Of a stretch of DNA of 64,000 nt, positions 18,000 to 27,988 are shown in pieces. Under the pieces are notes generated by a model. It saw nothing but the letters and a program-made list of their open reading frames with translations. It made no database searches and was not told the origin of the DNA. The translations under genes and the position numbers were made by a program. Positions within the stretch are counted from its first letter, which is position 1, and every line of letters begins with the position of its first letter. Origin of the DNA: Burkholderia sp. WP9 (GTDB lineage: Bacteria > Pseudomonadota > Gammaproteobacteria > Burkholderiales > Burkholderiaceae); assembly GCF_900104795.1 (NCBI RefSeq), contig NZ_FNTG01000002.1, positions 1-64,000 of the forward strand. The letters are read 5' to 3'.

Positions 18000-18392
18000 T
18001 CACGCCTCTGAACGTGGGTTGATCGCCAGTGCCTGCGCGACACATGTGGCAGGCCTCGCCTGAATCAGTTCGACGGCGAGGCCGTCGGGCAGGCGCAACC
18101 AGTTGCGTCCTTGCGGCATTTCGCTGACGCCGTATGTTTGCGCCGCGGCAAGCGCGGCCTCCATGTCCTCGCACATCACGCCGAGGTGGCCGAGGCGGCC
18201 TTCGGGTGCGTCGTGCTGCGGGTTATGGATGAATTGCAGGCCGCCGAGCGTCCAGTACTGACGGGGTTCCTCTACCGTGCCGTCGACCTCGCGCATCGTC
18301 ATGCCGAGCACGTCTTCGAAAAAGCGGATGTGCCAGTGGATGTCTTTCACCCAGATAGCGACATGTTCCAGATAGGCTTTGCTGCCGTTCAT
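18000..18392 (-). CDS. VOC-family (glyoxalase/dioxygenase fold) protein
   Basis: 130-residue paired beta-alpha-beta-beta-beta protein: LEHVAIWVKDIHWHIRFFEDVLGM (metal-ligand His and first module), then LGHLGVMCEDMEAALAAAQTYG and LRLPDGLAVELIQ (Glu ligand in the second module). This is the pattern of glyoxalase I, methylmalonyl-CoA epimerase and extradiol dioxygenases. In an acyl-CoA cluster an epimerase or isomerase role is plausible but unproven. It lies between the KPR-like and MaoC genes in the same operon. Confidence 0.85.
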   Translation of the reverse strand: MNGSKAYLEHVAIWVKDIHWHIRFFEDVLGMTMREVDGTVEEPRQYWTLGGLQFIHNPQHDAPEGRLGHLGVMCEDMEAALAAAQTYGVSEMPQGRNWLRLPDGLAVELIQARPATCVAQALAINPRSEA

Positions 18393-18452
18393 CAGGTTGT
18401 CTCCGTTGTCGACCCGAGCTGGTGCGAAGCACTTGCCCGGATCTCATGCCAG

Positions 18453-19391
18453 TTATTGCGCTTTTCGGTCGGTCATCGCGCGTTCGATGCCCTTGATGCA
18501 TGCCACCAGCGTCGCGTTGACGGGCGTCGGCACACCGTGCCGTTGTCCCCACCGCACGACCGCGCCGTTGATAAAGTCGATTTCGGTGATGGAGCCTTTT
18601 TCGAGGCTCTGCAGCATCGAAGTCTTGAAGCCAGCGGAAAGGCCTTCGCCGGCGAGGGTCCACGGGCGTTCAGGATCGGTGGAGGAAAGCGTCACGCCGG
18701 CGGCCTGGGCGACTGCGATCGCTTCGGCGATGGCTGCCAGGGCGGCTGTTTTAAGTAGCGGCTCGTCGTAGAGCTGGCCGTAGGTCAGGCCGGTGGTGCC
18801 CGTCAGCGCGCCCGTTGCGACATTGACCAGCAACTTGTCCCACATCGTGCCGACGATGTCGTCGCTGACCGTGGTGGCCAGTCCGGCCGCGTTGAAGGTT
18901 GCGGCGATCGCCATCACGCGGGATGTGATGCGGCCGTCGAGTTCGCCGATGTAAGTCGCCTTGCCGGCGACGCCGGACTCGATGTGCCCCGGATTGCGCA
19001 GCACGCCGCCGACGTAAGTCTTGCCCGCCAGCACGCGCTCACGACCCACGATGTCGGCGAGCACATCTTCGTGTCCAAGGCCGTTTTGCAGCGACAGCAC
19101 CACGGTTTCGGGTCCGATCAGTTCCGGAGCGCCACGCATCGCCGCATCGGTATGAAAGGACTTGACCAGCACGACGACCAGATCGACGGCACCTACCTCG
19201 GCGGCCCGCGTCGTAGCCTTGGCATTCACGAGTCGCGAGCCGTTCGCATCGTCGACGAGCAGTCCGTCGCGCCGTATTGCGTCTACATGCGCCGCCGAGC
19301 GGTTCAGCAACCAGACCTCGTTGCCGCCTTCGGTTAGCGCCGCGCCGATGGCGCAGCCCAGCGCACCAGCACCCAGAATCGCAATCTTCAC
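18453..19391 (-). CDS. Ketopantoate reductase (PanE/ApbA) family dehydrogenase
   Basis: 312-residue NADP-dependent dehydrogenase. The N-terminal Rossmann motif is VKIAILGAGALGCAIGAAL, followed by LLNRSAAHVDAIRRDGL and VVVLVKSFHTDAA. The helical C-terminal domain has WDKLLVNVATGALTG (conserved Lys and Asn) and GSITEIDFINGAVVRWGQ. GTG at 19391 is chosen as start: AAGGAG lies just upstream, whereas the longer frame to 19436 adds 15 unrelated residues. It is first in the five-gene cluster and faces a LysR gene across 95 bp. Its context argues for a catabolic 2-keto or 2-hydroxy acid reaction, not pantothenate synthesis. Confidence 0.87.
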   Translation of the reverse strand: MKIAILGAGALGCAIGAALTEGGNEVWLLNRSAAHVDAIRRDGLLVDDANGSRLVNAKATTRAAEVGAVDLVVVLVKSFHTDAAMRGAPELIGPETVVLSLQNGLGHEDVLADIVGRERVLAGKTYVGGVLRNPGHIESGVAGKATYIGELDGRITSRVMAIAATFNAAGLATTVSDDIVGTMWDKLLVNVATGALTGTTGLTYGQLYDEPLLKTAALAAIAEAIAVAQAAGVTLSSTDPERPWTLAGEGLSAGFKTSMLQSLEKGSITEIDFINGAVVRWGQRHGVPTPVNATLVACIKGIERAMTDRKAQ

Positions 19392-19486
19392 TATCGTCTC
19401 CTTGACCTGGAGATCAAGATACGATCGGGTACGCATGCTGGCAATGCAATGGATACAATGCGGTCATTGCGCCAGACAATATCGCC

Positions 19487-20392
19487 ATGAACCCGGCAGA
19501 ACTACCCGATCTGAAACTGCTGCAGCTTTTCGATCTTCTCTACGACGTTCGCAGCGTCACGCGCGTCGCGGAGCAGCTTGGACAAAGCCAGCCGACTGTC
19601 AGCATCTGGCTCGGCCGTTTGCGGGAGCATCTGCAAGACCCGCTCTTCATACGAACGCCAGGCGGCATGGCGCCGACACCGCAAGCCGATGCGTTGATCG
19701 GACCGTGCCGGGAGATTCTCGAATCGCTGCGGCGCTTTGCGGCGTGGGAAATAGCCTTCGATCCCACCACCGCCAGGCGGCGTTTCCGCATCTGCATGAC
19801 CGACGCGAGCCACATCACGCTGCTGCCACGCATGCTGGCGCACGTGCGAGCGCAGGCGCCGGGAATCCGTCTCGAAGCCGCGAGGATCGACGGCAATACC
19901 GAACGCGCGCTGGAATCGGGCGAGGCCGACCTGGCAATCGGTCACGTGCCCCGGCTCGGCGGCGGCATCTACCAGCAGCAGCTATACATGCAGGATTGGG
20001 TGTGTTTGATGAACCGGCATCATCCGCGCATGCGCGGCAAGCTTGGGCTCAAGCAGTACCGCACGGAGGGCCATGTCGCCATCGCGGCAGGCACGGGGGC
20101 GCAATTGCTGGAGCAGGCGCTGGTGCGCGAGCACATCGAACGGGACGTCGTGCTCGAGCTGCCGGGTTTTCTCGGGCTAGGGGCCATCATCAAAAGCACC
20201 GATCTGATCGCCACGTTGCCGCGGCATATCGGCGAGACGCTGGCGAAGGTCAACGACCTGTCGGTGCATCCGTGTCCGATACCGGTGGAGGGGTTTGCAG
20301 TGCGGCAGCATTGGCACGCCCGCTATCACCACGAAGCGGGGAATCGGTGGCTGCGCGGTGTGGTGGCTCAATTGTTCAGTAGTCTGCGGTGA
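19487..20392 (+). CDS. LysR-family regulator divergent from the acyl-CoA cluster
   Basis: 301-residue LysR regulator of the NodD/PcpR-like subgroup: LLQLFDLLYDVRSVTRVAEQLGQSQPTVSIWLGRLREHLQDPLFIRTPGGMAPTP, then a substrate-binding domain with RRFRICMTDASHITLLPRML. The 95-bp divergent region to the KPR-like gene contains CAATG-CGGT-CATTG at 19456-19469, a small symmetric candidate site. It most likely controls the five genes on the other strand; the inducer is unknown. Confidence 0.92.
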   Translation: MNPAELPDLKLLQLFDLLYDVRSVTRVAEQLGQSQPTVSIWLGRLREHLQDPLFIRTPGGMAPTPQADALIGPCREILESLRRFAAWEIAFDPTTARRRFRICMTDASHITLLPRMLAHVRAQAPGIRLEAARIDGNTERALESGEADLAIGHVPRLGGGIYQQQLYMQDWVCLMNRHHPRMRGKLGLKQYRTEGHVAIAAGTGAQLLEQALVREHIERDVVLELPGFLGLGAIIKSTDLIATLPRHIGETLAKVNDLSVHPCPIPVEGFAVRQHWHARYHHEAGNRWLRGVVAQLFSSLR

Positions 20393-20835
20393 CGTTGCGC
20401 GTCGGCTGTGGTTGTCATGCTGTGCCGGGGGGGCCTACTTATTGCCGTTTGTGGGACTGGTTTCTCGCTGACGTCGTCTGCAACGGGAGCTGCCCGTGCG
20501 GGAGTTTCCAGCCGCGCCCCAGCGTCCGACTGGCGATCGTCGCTTCTAGCGCCGGAAGCGGCCGTCAGTTGACATGGCATTGAACGACCACTCCGGGTCG
20601 CCTGGCGTCGATCGAGATCAACGGAGGGCGAGCCGCCGATGCGTTTTGCAAGAGTCAGTGCACGGCCTCAAGCAGCCCTTCGTTGAACTCGGACGAACGA
20701 CTGCTTCGGATCAGACATCAGCTCCTAATCCAATAGGGCTAAAGAAAATTCCATTCAATCGAAAACCAGCTTTATTGCCATTCCGAACATGGGACTGGGT
20801 CAGACAACTTTCAGCTTAGAACCTTGACGCGGCTA
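20393..20835. other. Gene-free stretch between LysR and dsdA
   Basis: About 440 bp with no credible gene. It holds degenerate CGGCCGT-type motifs and a short, more AT-rich segment at about 20720-20780. No clear terminator was seen for either converging gene. Confidence 0.45.
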
Positions 20836-22197
20836 TTAGGCTGCAACCAGTGCCCGCCGCCCCGTCTCGAGATATGAGCCCATCTCTGCATCCGGCACCA
20901 TGCCGCCGCCCGTTGCCCAGATGATGTGCGTCGCATTGTGCATGGCCGATTCGTCGATATTCATGCGTCCGCGATAGCCCTGCCGCTCGTTCGACACGCG
21001 CGCGAAACCCGGAGCGCCCGCGAGAGCCGACGGCTCCAGCCGGATGTTCTGCGTCTCGGCCATCAGCGCGAGCAGCGCGTACAGTTCGTCGTCACCGACG
21101 GTGTAATAGCCGTCGATCATCCGCTGCATCGCGCGGCCCACGAAACCGGACGGACGCCCTACTGCGAGTCCGTCGGCAGCCGTCACGTTGTCGATGCCGA
21201 AGTCCTGAACCGCAAGCCGTTCGTGCAATCCGGTCATCACGCCCATCAACATGCAAGGCGAATGGGTTGGTTCCGCAAACACGCAATGCACCGCATCGCC
21301 GAACGCGAGTTTCAAACCGAACGCAACACCGCCAGGGCCGCCGCCGACACCACACGGTAAATACACGAACAGCGGCTGCGCAGCATCCACTCGCACATTC
21401 GCCGCATCGAGTTGCCGCTTCAGGCGCTCGCCCGCAACCGCATAGCCGAGGAAGAGCGTCGTCGAGTTTTCATCGTCGACGAAGTGACACATCGGATCGT
21501 TCGACGCGAGACGCCGTCCGCTTTCGATCGCTTCGCCATAATCGCCCGTATACTCCACGACCGTCACGCCATGTGCGCGCAAGCGGTCTTTCTTCCATTG
21601 GCGCGCATCGGCGGACATGTGCACGGTCGTGGTGAAGCCGAGGGTCGCGCTCGCGATGCCGATCGACATACCCAGATTGCCCGTCGAGCCCACCGCGATG
21701 CGGTGCTCGCGAAACAGCGCACGGCATGTGTCGCCCGCAAGCACACGGTAATCGTCGCTTTCCTTCAGCAAACCGTGACGCATCGCGAGTTGTTCCGCGT
21801 GAAAGAGCACTTCATAGATGCCGCCGCGCGCCTTGATCGAACCGGAAATCGGCAGATGGCTGTCCTGTTTAAGCAGCAGACGGCGCGGCGCTTCGACGCC
21901 GTAGCGCTGGCTCGACGCTTGTGCGAACGCGGACACTTCAGTCAACGGCGACTCGATGATGCCGCCCGTTTCGCGCACATCGGCGAAGGCTTGCGCGAGC
22001 AGCGGCGCGAAACGTTGCAGACGCGCGCTGGCATCGGCGATATGCGACCCATCGAGTGGAATATCGTGAAGTGCGTCGGCCATCGGCGCGACCGCCGGAT
22101 TGAACCACTCGACGGGTTCGAGCGCCATGAGCTCACGCAGCAGCGGGAAGTCTCGCAGCCACGTATCGAGCGGCTTGCCGTAAATAGAATCGATCAT
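20836..22197 (-). CDS. dsdA: D-serine dehydratase (D-serine ammonia-lyase)
   Basis: 453-residue PLP enzyme converting D-serine to pyruvate and ammonia. The PLP Lys is in [12 protein letters not shown] (about residue 122). [18 protein letters not shown] and [22 protein letters not shown] are the phosphate- and cofactor-binding stretches typical of DsdA. Its N-terminus parallels E. coli DsdA around the WFNP motif. ATG 22197 lies 8 bp after the amidase stop; an upstream ATG at 22227 would overlap the amidase and is less likely. It is last in an MFS-LysR-amidase-dsdA run, so it may consume a D-amino acid released from an amide. Confidence 0.93.
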   Translation of the reverse strand: MIDSIYGKPLDTWLRDFPLLRELMALEPVEWFNPAVAPMADALHDIPLDGSHIADASARLQRFAPLLAQAFADVRETGGIIESPLTEVSAFAQASSQRYGVEAPRRLLLKQDSHLPISGSIKARGGIYEVLFHAEQLAMRHGLLKESDDYRVLAGDTCRALFREHRIAVGSTGNLGMSIGIASATLGFTTTVHMSADARQWKKDRLRAHGVTVVEYTGDYGEAIESGRRLASNDPMCHFVDDENSTTLFLGYAVAGERLKRQLDAANVRVDAAQPLFVYLPCGVGGGPGGVAFGLKLAFGDAVHCVFAEPTHSPCMLMGVMTGLHERLAVQDFGIDNVTAADGLAVGRPSGFVGRAMQRMIDGYYTVGDDELYALLALMAETQNIRLEPSALAGAPGFARVSNERQGYRGRMNIDESAMHNATHIIWATGGGMVPDAEMGSYLETGRRALVAA

Positions 22198-22204
22198 GTT
22201 CGGG

Positions 22205-23734
22205 TCAGACTGCGGAAGCGGAAGCATTGGGAGACGAGACGGCGTCGAGTATGGGCGGATGCGTGACGATGGACTTCAGGTCCACATCCGTTGTGCGCAG
22301 CTTCGCGGCATCGGGAATCGGTCGGCGCGTTTCATCGGATGAAGCAAAGAGCGTCTCGAACGCGCGCGCCGCATCGAGCAGCGCGAGATCGCCACGGAAC
22401 GTGCCGATCATCTGCAAGCCGAACGGCATGCCGCGATGATCAACACCGCACGGCAACGACAACGCCGGATTCGTCGCGAGCGTGACCACATACGTGAGAG
22501 ACAGCCAGCGATAATAGTTCTCCAGCTCGACCCCATTCACCGATTTCAGATACGGCTGCGTCCACGGGAACGGCGAGACAGGCGTTGTCGGCGAAAGAAT
22601 CACGTCGTAACGGTCGAACAGCGTCTGGAAGCGGCGGAACAAGCGCGTCTGGGCGCTGTGCGCACGCACGCAATCGGCAAGACCCAGGCCGATACCCATT
22701 TCATAGTTCGCGCGCGGATTCGGGCCGAGCAGATCGGGGTTGGTCTCATACGCTTTTTGCAGCCCCGCGACGAAAGCCTCCGCACGCAACACGTCGAAGC
22801 AGCGATGCGCGCCCTCGAAGTCCACTTCGATCGGTTCGCATACGGCCACCTCGCGACGCAGGAACTCGATCTTGCGGCTGAATACAGCGCGAATATCCTC
22901 TTCGACTTCACACACGCCGAAATCTTCCGTGTAACCGATGCGAAGCTTCGATACATCTGTGAGCGCGCGGCCATCCATCGTCGGATTCATCGCGAACGGA
23001 TAGCCGAGCGGATCGCTGCCCGACTGACCAACCGTCGCCGCCAGTTGCAGCCACGTGTCTTCGACGGTGCGCCCCATCGGCCCAACCACGGCAATCGGCG
23101 TCCAACCAAGCGGCTTCCGGTCGCTCGGCACGAGTCCCGGCGAGGTACGCAACCCGACCACGCCGCATTTCGCCGCGGGAATGCGCAGCGAGCCGCCCGT
23201 GTCGGAGCCGCTGGCCAGCGGCACCATGTCCAGCGCCAGCGCAGCCGCCGAGCCCCCCGACGAACCACCCGCGTTCAGACGGGGATCGAATGGATTACCC
23301 GTCGCGCCCCATACAGCATTGAAGCTGTTCGCACCCGCGCCCATTTCCGGCACGTTGGTCTTGCCGACGACAATCGCACCCGCCGCGCGCAGCCGGCGCA
23401 CCAGCGTATTGTCGTGCGCGGGCACGTTCGCGCGATAGAGCGGCGAGCCATACGTGGTCAGAAGACCTTCCGTTTCTTCGAGATCCTTGATGCCGATCGG
23501 CAATCCGTGCAGGGAACCCGCTGGATTGCCGCGTGCAAGTGCGATATCGGCGGCACGGGCTTCGATGCGCGCGCGTTCGAAGCTCGTCGCCGTGATGGCA
23601 TTGACATACGGATTGAGCGTCTCGATTCGCGCAATGCAAGCTTCGAGCAATTCGACGGCGGAGATTTCGCGCGCCTGCAATAGCGCACGCAGTGCGACAG
23701 CACTATGACTCGTGAGTTCATAACGGTCGTTCAT
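22205..23734 (-). CDS. Amidase signature (AS) family amidase
   Basis: 509-residue AS-family amidohydrolase. The Ser-cisSer-Lys triad is visible: [10 protein letters not shown] (Lys, about 80), the Gly/Ser-rich loop [16 protein letters not shown] with one Ser (about 155), and [12 protein letters not shown] (nucleophile Ser, about 180). It hydrolyses an amide to a carboxylate and ammonia. ATG 23734 ([12 protein letters not shown]) follows AAAGGA. It is directly upstream of dsdA (8-bp gap) and downstream of a LysR gene on the same strand. The substrate is unknown, though the context suggests a D-seryl or similar amide. Confidence 0.92.
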   Translation of the reverse strand: MNDRYELTSHSAVALRALLQAREISAVELLEACIARIETLNPYVNAITATSFERARIEARAADIALARGNPAGSLHGLPIGIKDLEETEGLLTTYGSPLYRANVPAHDNTLVRRLRAAGAIVVGKTNVPEMGAGANSFNAVWGATGNPFDPRLNAGGSSGGSAAALALDMVPLASGSDTGGSLRIPAAKCGVVGLRTSPGLVPSDRKPLGWTPIAVVGPMGRTVEDTWLQLAATVGQSGSDPLGYPFAMNPTMDGRALTDVSKLRIGYTEDFGVCEVEEDIRAVFSRKIEFLRREVAVCEPIEVDFEGAHRCFDVLRAEAFVAGLQKAYETNPDLLGPNPRANYEMGIGLGLADCVRAHSAQTRLFRRFQTLFDRYDVILSPTTPVSPFPWTQPYLKSVNGVELENYYRWLSLTYVVTLATNPALSLPCGVDHRGMPFGLQMIGTFRGDLALLDAARAFETLFASSDETRRPIPDAAKLRTTDVDLKSIVTHPPILDAVSSPNASASAV

Positions 23735-23823
23735 CGGGCAGTCCTTTAAGCGGCAAGGCAAGAGTCCGCTCAATGTAGACGACGCGAAAATCGACCGCTA
23801 GTGATGTTTATCGAACGGTGAGT

Positions 23824-24750
23824 TCACTTTTGCTCAACGCGCGCGGGCGGCGCAAGTTCGCCACTGAGCCGATCGACAAATGATTGCAGCAAAGGCGGCA
23901 ACGCACGCCGCGCGAGGGTTTGAATTTCGATGGCGCGTTCGCCGGTAGCAAGCTCCGGCACGGGCAACGCAACGAGTTCTCCAGAGGCCAGCCGCGGGCG
24001 TACGAACAGTTCGCCGCTGAACGTCACGGCGTCGCTCGCGAGCGTGAAACCGAGCAGCGTTTCGAGCGTGGCGCTGCGCAGCACGCTCTTGCACGCGACA
24101 CCTTCGCGGCTGCAATAGATATCAATCAGCTTGTGCAGTGTTGAATGCACGCCCGGCAATGCGAGCGGATACTCGAGCAACTCACGAAACGAAACCTGCG
24201 CAGCCCGCGCCAGCGGATGAGATGACGCGACGATCGCGAATACGGGCGACGGTGCGGAAAACGCAACCTGAATGTCCTTCGCCGGCCCGAAGCTGAACGT
24301 GAGGCCGATATCACATTCGGCTTCCCGTACGCGCTGCGTGACGTTGGCTGCCGTATCGACGGCGACTTCGAACGATGCGGGCGCAACCTCGCGACGGAAG
24401 TCCGCCATCGCACGCGGCAGAAAGTTGACTGCGAAACCTTCCGTGCAGGCAATGCGGATCGTGCGTCCGGCTTCGCCGCGAAGCGCGTCGATTTCCAGCG
24501 AAATCTGTTCGGCGTCGAGTTGCGAACGGCGCGCATAGGCGGCCAGCATTTCGCCCGCCTTGCTCGGCACCATGCCGCGCGATTGCCGCACGAAAAGCTG
24601 TGCGCCGAGTTCGCCTTCGAGCCGCGCGATCTGGCGGCTCACGGCGGAGGGCACAACGTTCAGCCGGGTCGCGGCATCGGCTATGGAACCGGTGTTGACG
24701 ACTTCGAGGAAGTAACGGACGGCGGTTTCCTGAAGAATGCGGGCGCTCAT
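23824..24750 (-). CDS. LysR-family regulator in the amidase-dsdA cluster
   Basis: 308-residue LysR protein: helix-turn-helix VRYFLEVVNTGSIADAATRLNVVPSAVSRQIARLEGELGAQLFVRQSRGM, then a substrate-binding domain starting RTIRIACTEGFAVNFLPRAM. This is the CbbR/Cbl-like subgroup seen with amino-acid and nitrogen uptake genes. It lies between the MFS and amidase genes on the same strand, so it may be co-transcribed with them and autoregulated. Confidence 0.9.
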   Translation of the reverse strand: MSARILQETAVRYFLEVVNTGSIADAATRLNVVPSAVSRQIARLEGELGAQLFVRQSRGMVPSKAGEMLAAYARRSQLDAEQISLEIDALRGEAGRTIRIACTEGFAVNFLPRAMADFRREVAPASFEVAVDTAANVTQRVREAECDIGLTFSFGPAKDIQVAFSAPSPVFAIVASSHPLARAAQVSFRELLEYPLALPGVHSTLHKLIDIYCSREGVACKSVLRSATLETLLGFTLASDAVTFSGELFVRPRLASGELVALPVPELATGERAIEIQTLARRALPPLLQSFVDRLSGELAPPARVEQK

Positions 24751-24809
24751 GACGGATCAACGGGAGGACGTGGCCCGCAATCATAGCGCCTGTTTGGCCG
24801 GCAAAGCGA

Positions 24810-26045
24810 TCAGGCCTCCTCGGCGGCGCCAAGGCGTGCATCGGCCTCGGGGGACAGTCGGATCGTTAGACTGGTGATGAACGCAAACGCCGTCGCCACG
24901 ATCAGGAAGCCGAATACCGCGTTGTAGTTGCCGGTGAGCGAGACCAGCAGGCCAATGACTGCTGGCGCGACGAATCCCGCGACCTGTCCGCCGAAATTGA
25001 CCATGCCCGCACCCGTGCCAATGAGCTTTTGCGGCAGAAATTTGGCCGGCAGCGCGAAGACACCTGCGAACACGAACGACTTGAAGAAGTAGACAATCGA
25101 CTGATACGCGATCACGCCCATCACCGTTTCCGCCGTGTACATTTCGTAGAGAAAGAAGCCGGAGATCGCGCAGCAAACGGCCATCAGCCACTTCTCGCGG
25201 CCATCGAACCAGCGCGTGAGAATCCAGCCGCCCAGCGCCGTCGATATGCTCGCCGCTACGAACGGCAGCGGCGTGAGCATGCCGACTGCCTTGAGGTCGA
25301 GATGACGCTCGGTCAGGAGATACGCAGGCATCCACGCATCGAGTCCCTTGTTGACGATGCCCATGCCGAACCATGTGAGCAGAATCTTCCACATGAGCGG
25401 CATCTTGAGGAGCGCGCGCGTTGCCGCGCCGTCGATGCGTGCGGAACGGCCAGCCGAATCGCGTTTCTGATGCGTGTCCTTCACCACGAACAGATAGAAG
25501 AGCGCGAACACGAGGCCCGCGCCGCCTGCGACGACGAACGCATGACGCCAGCCGATATAGAGAATGAGCGGCGCAATCGCAAGCGGCGCGATGAAACTGC
25601 CGACATAGTTCGACGACATCAGGAACGCCGACATTTTCGGGCGATCGGCCCGCGCACACGATTCCGTCACGCCCTTCACTGCGGCGCCGGGATAACCGCC
25701 TTCACCGAGACCGAAGATAAAGCGGATCGCGATCAGCGAAGCAAGCGACCACGCGAGACCCGTCATCAACGTGAACACCGACCAGAACGCGACGGATATG
25801 ACGATGACCTTTTTGCTCCCCCAGCGATCTGCGATCCATCCGCCGGGAATCTGCATGGCCGCGTAGCTGACATAGAACGTGCTCATGACAACGCCCAGCG
25901 CTGCCGAGCCGACGTGAAACTCCTTGCCGATAGCAACGAGCGACAGTGCAATCGCCGAGCGGTCGATGTACGAGATGCAATAACCAAGGTAGAGCAGCGC
26001 GAATACCGCAAGGCTGGCACGCCTGCTTTTATTGGGGTCGATCAT
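24810..26045 (-). CDS. MFS transporter, ACS (anion:cation symporter) type
   Basis: 411-residue, 12-helix major facilitator. It has the MFS signature after helix 2 (GGWIADRWGSKKV) and the ACS-like GLGEGGYPGAAVKG in helix 4. LFYLFVVKDTH precedes the central hydrophilic loop (about 190-215). Such proteins import organic anions or small amides by proton symport. ATG 26045 (MIDPNKSRR) is used; an ATG three codons upstream is equally possible, and longer frames to 26189 are not membrane-protein-like. It begins the amidase-dsdA run and probably imports its substrate. Confidence 0.88.
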   Translation of the reverse strand: MIDPNKSRRASLAVFALLYLGYCISYIDRSAIALSLVAIGKEFHVGSAALGVVMSTFYVSYAAMQIPGGWIADRWGSKKVIVISVAFWSVFTLMTGLAWSLASLIAIRFIFGLGEGGYPGAAVKGVTESCARADRPKMSAFLMSSNYVGSFIAPLAIAPLILYIGWRHAFVVAGGAGLVFALFYLFVVKDTHQKRDSAGRSARIDGAATRALLKMPLMWKILLTWFGMGIVNKGLDAWMPAYLLTERHLDLKAVGMLTPLPFVAASISTALGGWILTRWFDGREKWLMAVCCAISGFFLYEMYTAETVMGVIAYQSIVYFFKSFVFAGVFALPAKFLPQKLIGTGAGMVNFGGQVAGFVAPAVIGLLVSLTGNYNAVFGFLIVATAFAFITSLTIRLSPEADARLGAAEEA

Positions 26046-26787
26046 GCTGGGCATCTGCTGAAAGAGAGAAGATCGGGTCCGCACCGGCAGTGCCGTGCAG
26101 TCCCACCGCGACTGGTCGAATTGATCGTAAGTAGCCACAAGTGAGCCGACAAGTGACATATTCAGATCGCTCCGTTCGCGAAAACTCACCTGAGAAGCGG
26201 GCCGCGAGTGGTCTGGGCGTAGTTTTTCCTTTTTAGATAAAAGTCACAGGGGCGCGCTGGCGGCCACCTCTGCGTCGGTATCATCGACGAGCCGGCTAAT
26301 GGCGAGCAGTTCGCGTCGTACTCTGGCAGACGCCCAAAATCTGAACGACGCGCCGAGCCAATTCAGACATTCTTGGGCGCCAGCGCGGCACGGGGGACGC
26401 CGGTTGCCCGTTCAACGGCCGGTTTTCGGTCGAAAACCGTCGTTTGGGTTGGCCCCACCGGGCGGACGAGAAGGGTCGGCCTATGCCTTTCGCATATCTG
26501 CCGCGGTCAGCGATCCTGCTTGGTTTGCGTCGGCCCGGGTTCGGCCACAAGCGGCTGGTCACGTATACCGTTGATCGGACATTCAGGCGTCGGCTCTGGC
26601 CTCCGTAACCGGCCATTCGACTATCAAAGACGAACGCTTCGTCACTGGCCCGTTCGCTAGTGCGGTGGGTATGCCGCTCAAAAAGGATCAAGAGGCCAAC
26701 GCCGTTGACACGGCATCGCAGTGTTCGTCGGTAGCTCAGTGCGGAGTGCTGGAGTAGCTTCAGACATGACTGATCCTCCTCGCCGTA
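26046..26787. repeat. Gene-free 740 bp with copy 1 of a degenerate intergenic repeat
   Basis: No credible gene. From about 26400 to 26640 it carries the block ATGCCTTTCGCATATCTGC followed by TTTGC, GGCCCGGGTTCGGCCACAA and GTAACCGGCCATTCGA, which recurs in diverged form near 34.6-34.8 kb and 29.7-29.9 kb. The upstream part (26046-26190) should hold the promoter of the MFS gene; I cannot place its boxes. Confidence 0.6.
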
Positions 26788-27633
26788 TCATGCTTCTGTC
26801 TCGTAAAGCAGACCGTAGCTCTGGCCTGTTCGCTTTATTCGCGCGAAGCCGAGTTCCCCCAAGTGCATACCGGCGATCAACAGTCCCTCCGAACTGACCA
26901 GGTCCAGAAGCCGTGATCGTGTGGCGACTGCCAGGGAAGGGTCTTGATCGAATGCAATCGATACGTCTGGCCGTTCAATCTGGATGTGAGGAAAATGAAC
27001 AATATCTCCCCAGACAAGCAGGCTCTGATCGCGGGATTCAAGCAGATATCCGGAGTGTCCATCTGTGTGTCCCGGTAGTGGCATCGCTCTGATACCGGGG
27101 AGCACTTCCCCTTCATCGAAAGTACGGAGCTTGTTGCGGTAGCCGTCGAACACTTGACGCGCTATCAGGAAGTTGCCGCGGGCACGCTCGCTGGCGCGGC
27201 TTAGATTCCCGTCATCCTGCCAAAATTCGACCTCTCGATGATGAGCAACAAGCTCCGCGTTCGGAAAGGTAATTTGTCCGGCCGCGTCCACTAGCCCTCC
27301 GACATGGTCGGGATGAGCGTGCGTGAGCAGGATTGTGTCGATCTCGGATAGTTCGACGCCAGCAAGCGATAAATTGGTTCTCAGGCGACCTCCCCATTGC
27401 TTGATGCCTCCAGCCCCACCGTCGATGAGAATTGTGCGACCCGCTCCGCGTACAACGTAGCAGTTGATATGCACGGCGGCAGGCTCCTTCTGGCCTGCAT
27501 CACTTTGTATTCTGGAGGCTTCGGACGGGGCGATATTCGAGAGGAACTCCAGGCTAGCGGTGAGGTAGCCGTCGCTGATCGCGGTGATCGTGAAATCCCC
27601 GGCTCGCTGACTTGGAAACGTGATGGTGGACAC
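26788..27633 (-). CDS. Metallo-beta-lactamase fold hydrolase
   Basis: 281-residue MBL hydrolase. The dinuclear metal motif is THAHPDHVGG (His105-x-His-x-Asp-His110), followed by PLPGHTDGHSGY (His), VWGDIVHFP (Asp) and a C-terminal His in IAGMHLGELGF. The layout resembles lactone- and ester-cleaving MBL proteins (AHL-lactonase-like) more than beta-lactamases. It has no signal peptide. It is third in an operon with a tautomerase and an EthD-like protein, so hydrolysis of a lactone or enol-lactone in a ring-cleavage-type pathway is a reasonable inference. Confidence 0.88.
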   Translation of the reverse strand: MSTITFPSQRAGDFTITAISDGYLTASLEFLSNIAPSEASRIQSDAGQKEPAAVHINCYVVRGAGRTILIDGGAGGIKQWGGRLRTNLSLAGVELSEIDTILLTHAHPDHVGGLVDAAGQITFPNAELVAHHREVEFWQDDGNLSRASERARGNFLIARQVFDGYRNKLRTFDEGEVLPGIRAMPLPGHTDGHSGYLLESRDQSLLVWGDIVHFPHIQIERPDVSIAFDQDPSLAVATRSRLLDLVSSEGLLIAGMHLGELGFARIKRTGQSYGLLYETEA

Positions 27634-27654
27634 AACTCTTCTCCAGAAGACTTC

Positions 27655-27981
27655 CTAATTGCGGGCGTGAATGTTCGACGCGGCATAACCAAAACAACGG
27701 ATGCGCGCCGTGAGACCCGTGCAGCGCGCAATGGCGTCGTCCAGGGCTTCCATGAACTGGTTCATTACCGAAGGCGTGCGAAACGTCTCAAGGCGATATT
27801 GGACTTCCGCGAAGACGGGATGTCCGTGCCCATGGCGAACGTCGACATAGATGACATGAACGTTTTCGAGCGCTGCTTCAAGGACACTCGTACAGAGTTC
27901 GACGCAGTCGCGGGAAAGCTCGGCAAGCCTCTCATCAGACGGCATTTGCCCCGTAGAAATATAGAAAGTGACATTGGGCAT
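27655..27981 (-). CDS. Tautomerase (4-oxalocrotonate tautomerase-like) family protein
   Basis: 108-residue member with the tautomerase start MPNVTFYISTGQMP: after Met removal, Pro1 would be the catalytic base. A second beta-alpha-beta half is seen in VHVIYVDVRHGHGHPVFAEVQYRL. It is longer than classical 62-residue 4-OT, in the size range of CHMI-type and malonate semialdehyde decarboxylase-type members. It lies 21 bp upstream of the MBL gene and 7 bp downstream of the EthD-like gene. Confidence 0.75.
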   Translation of the reverse strand: MPNVTFYISTGQMPSDERLAELSRDCVELCTSVLEAALENVHVIYVDVRHGHGHPVFAEVQYRLETFRTPSVMNQFMEALDDAIARCTGLTARIRCFGYAASNIHARN

Positions 27982-27988
27982 CGCGGAC

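Noticed and set aside
22436..23683. 415-codon open frame opposite the amidase gene, and similar long antisense frames opposite the CaiB, dsdA, MFS, second amidase, AmiC and permease genes
   Set aside because: They are typical high-GC antisense frames: Arg/His-rich, no domain, no RBS, and entirely covered by genes with clear motifs.
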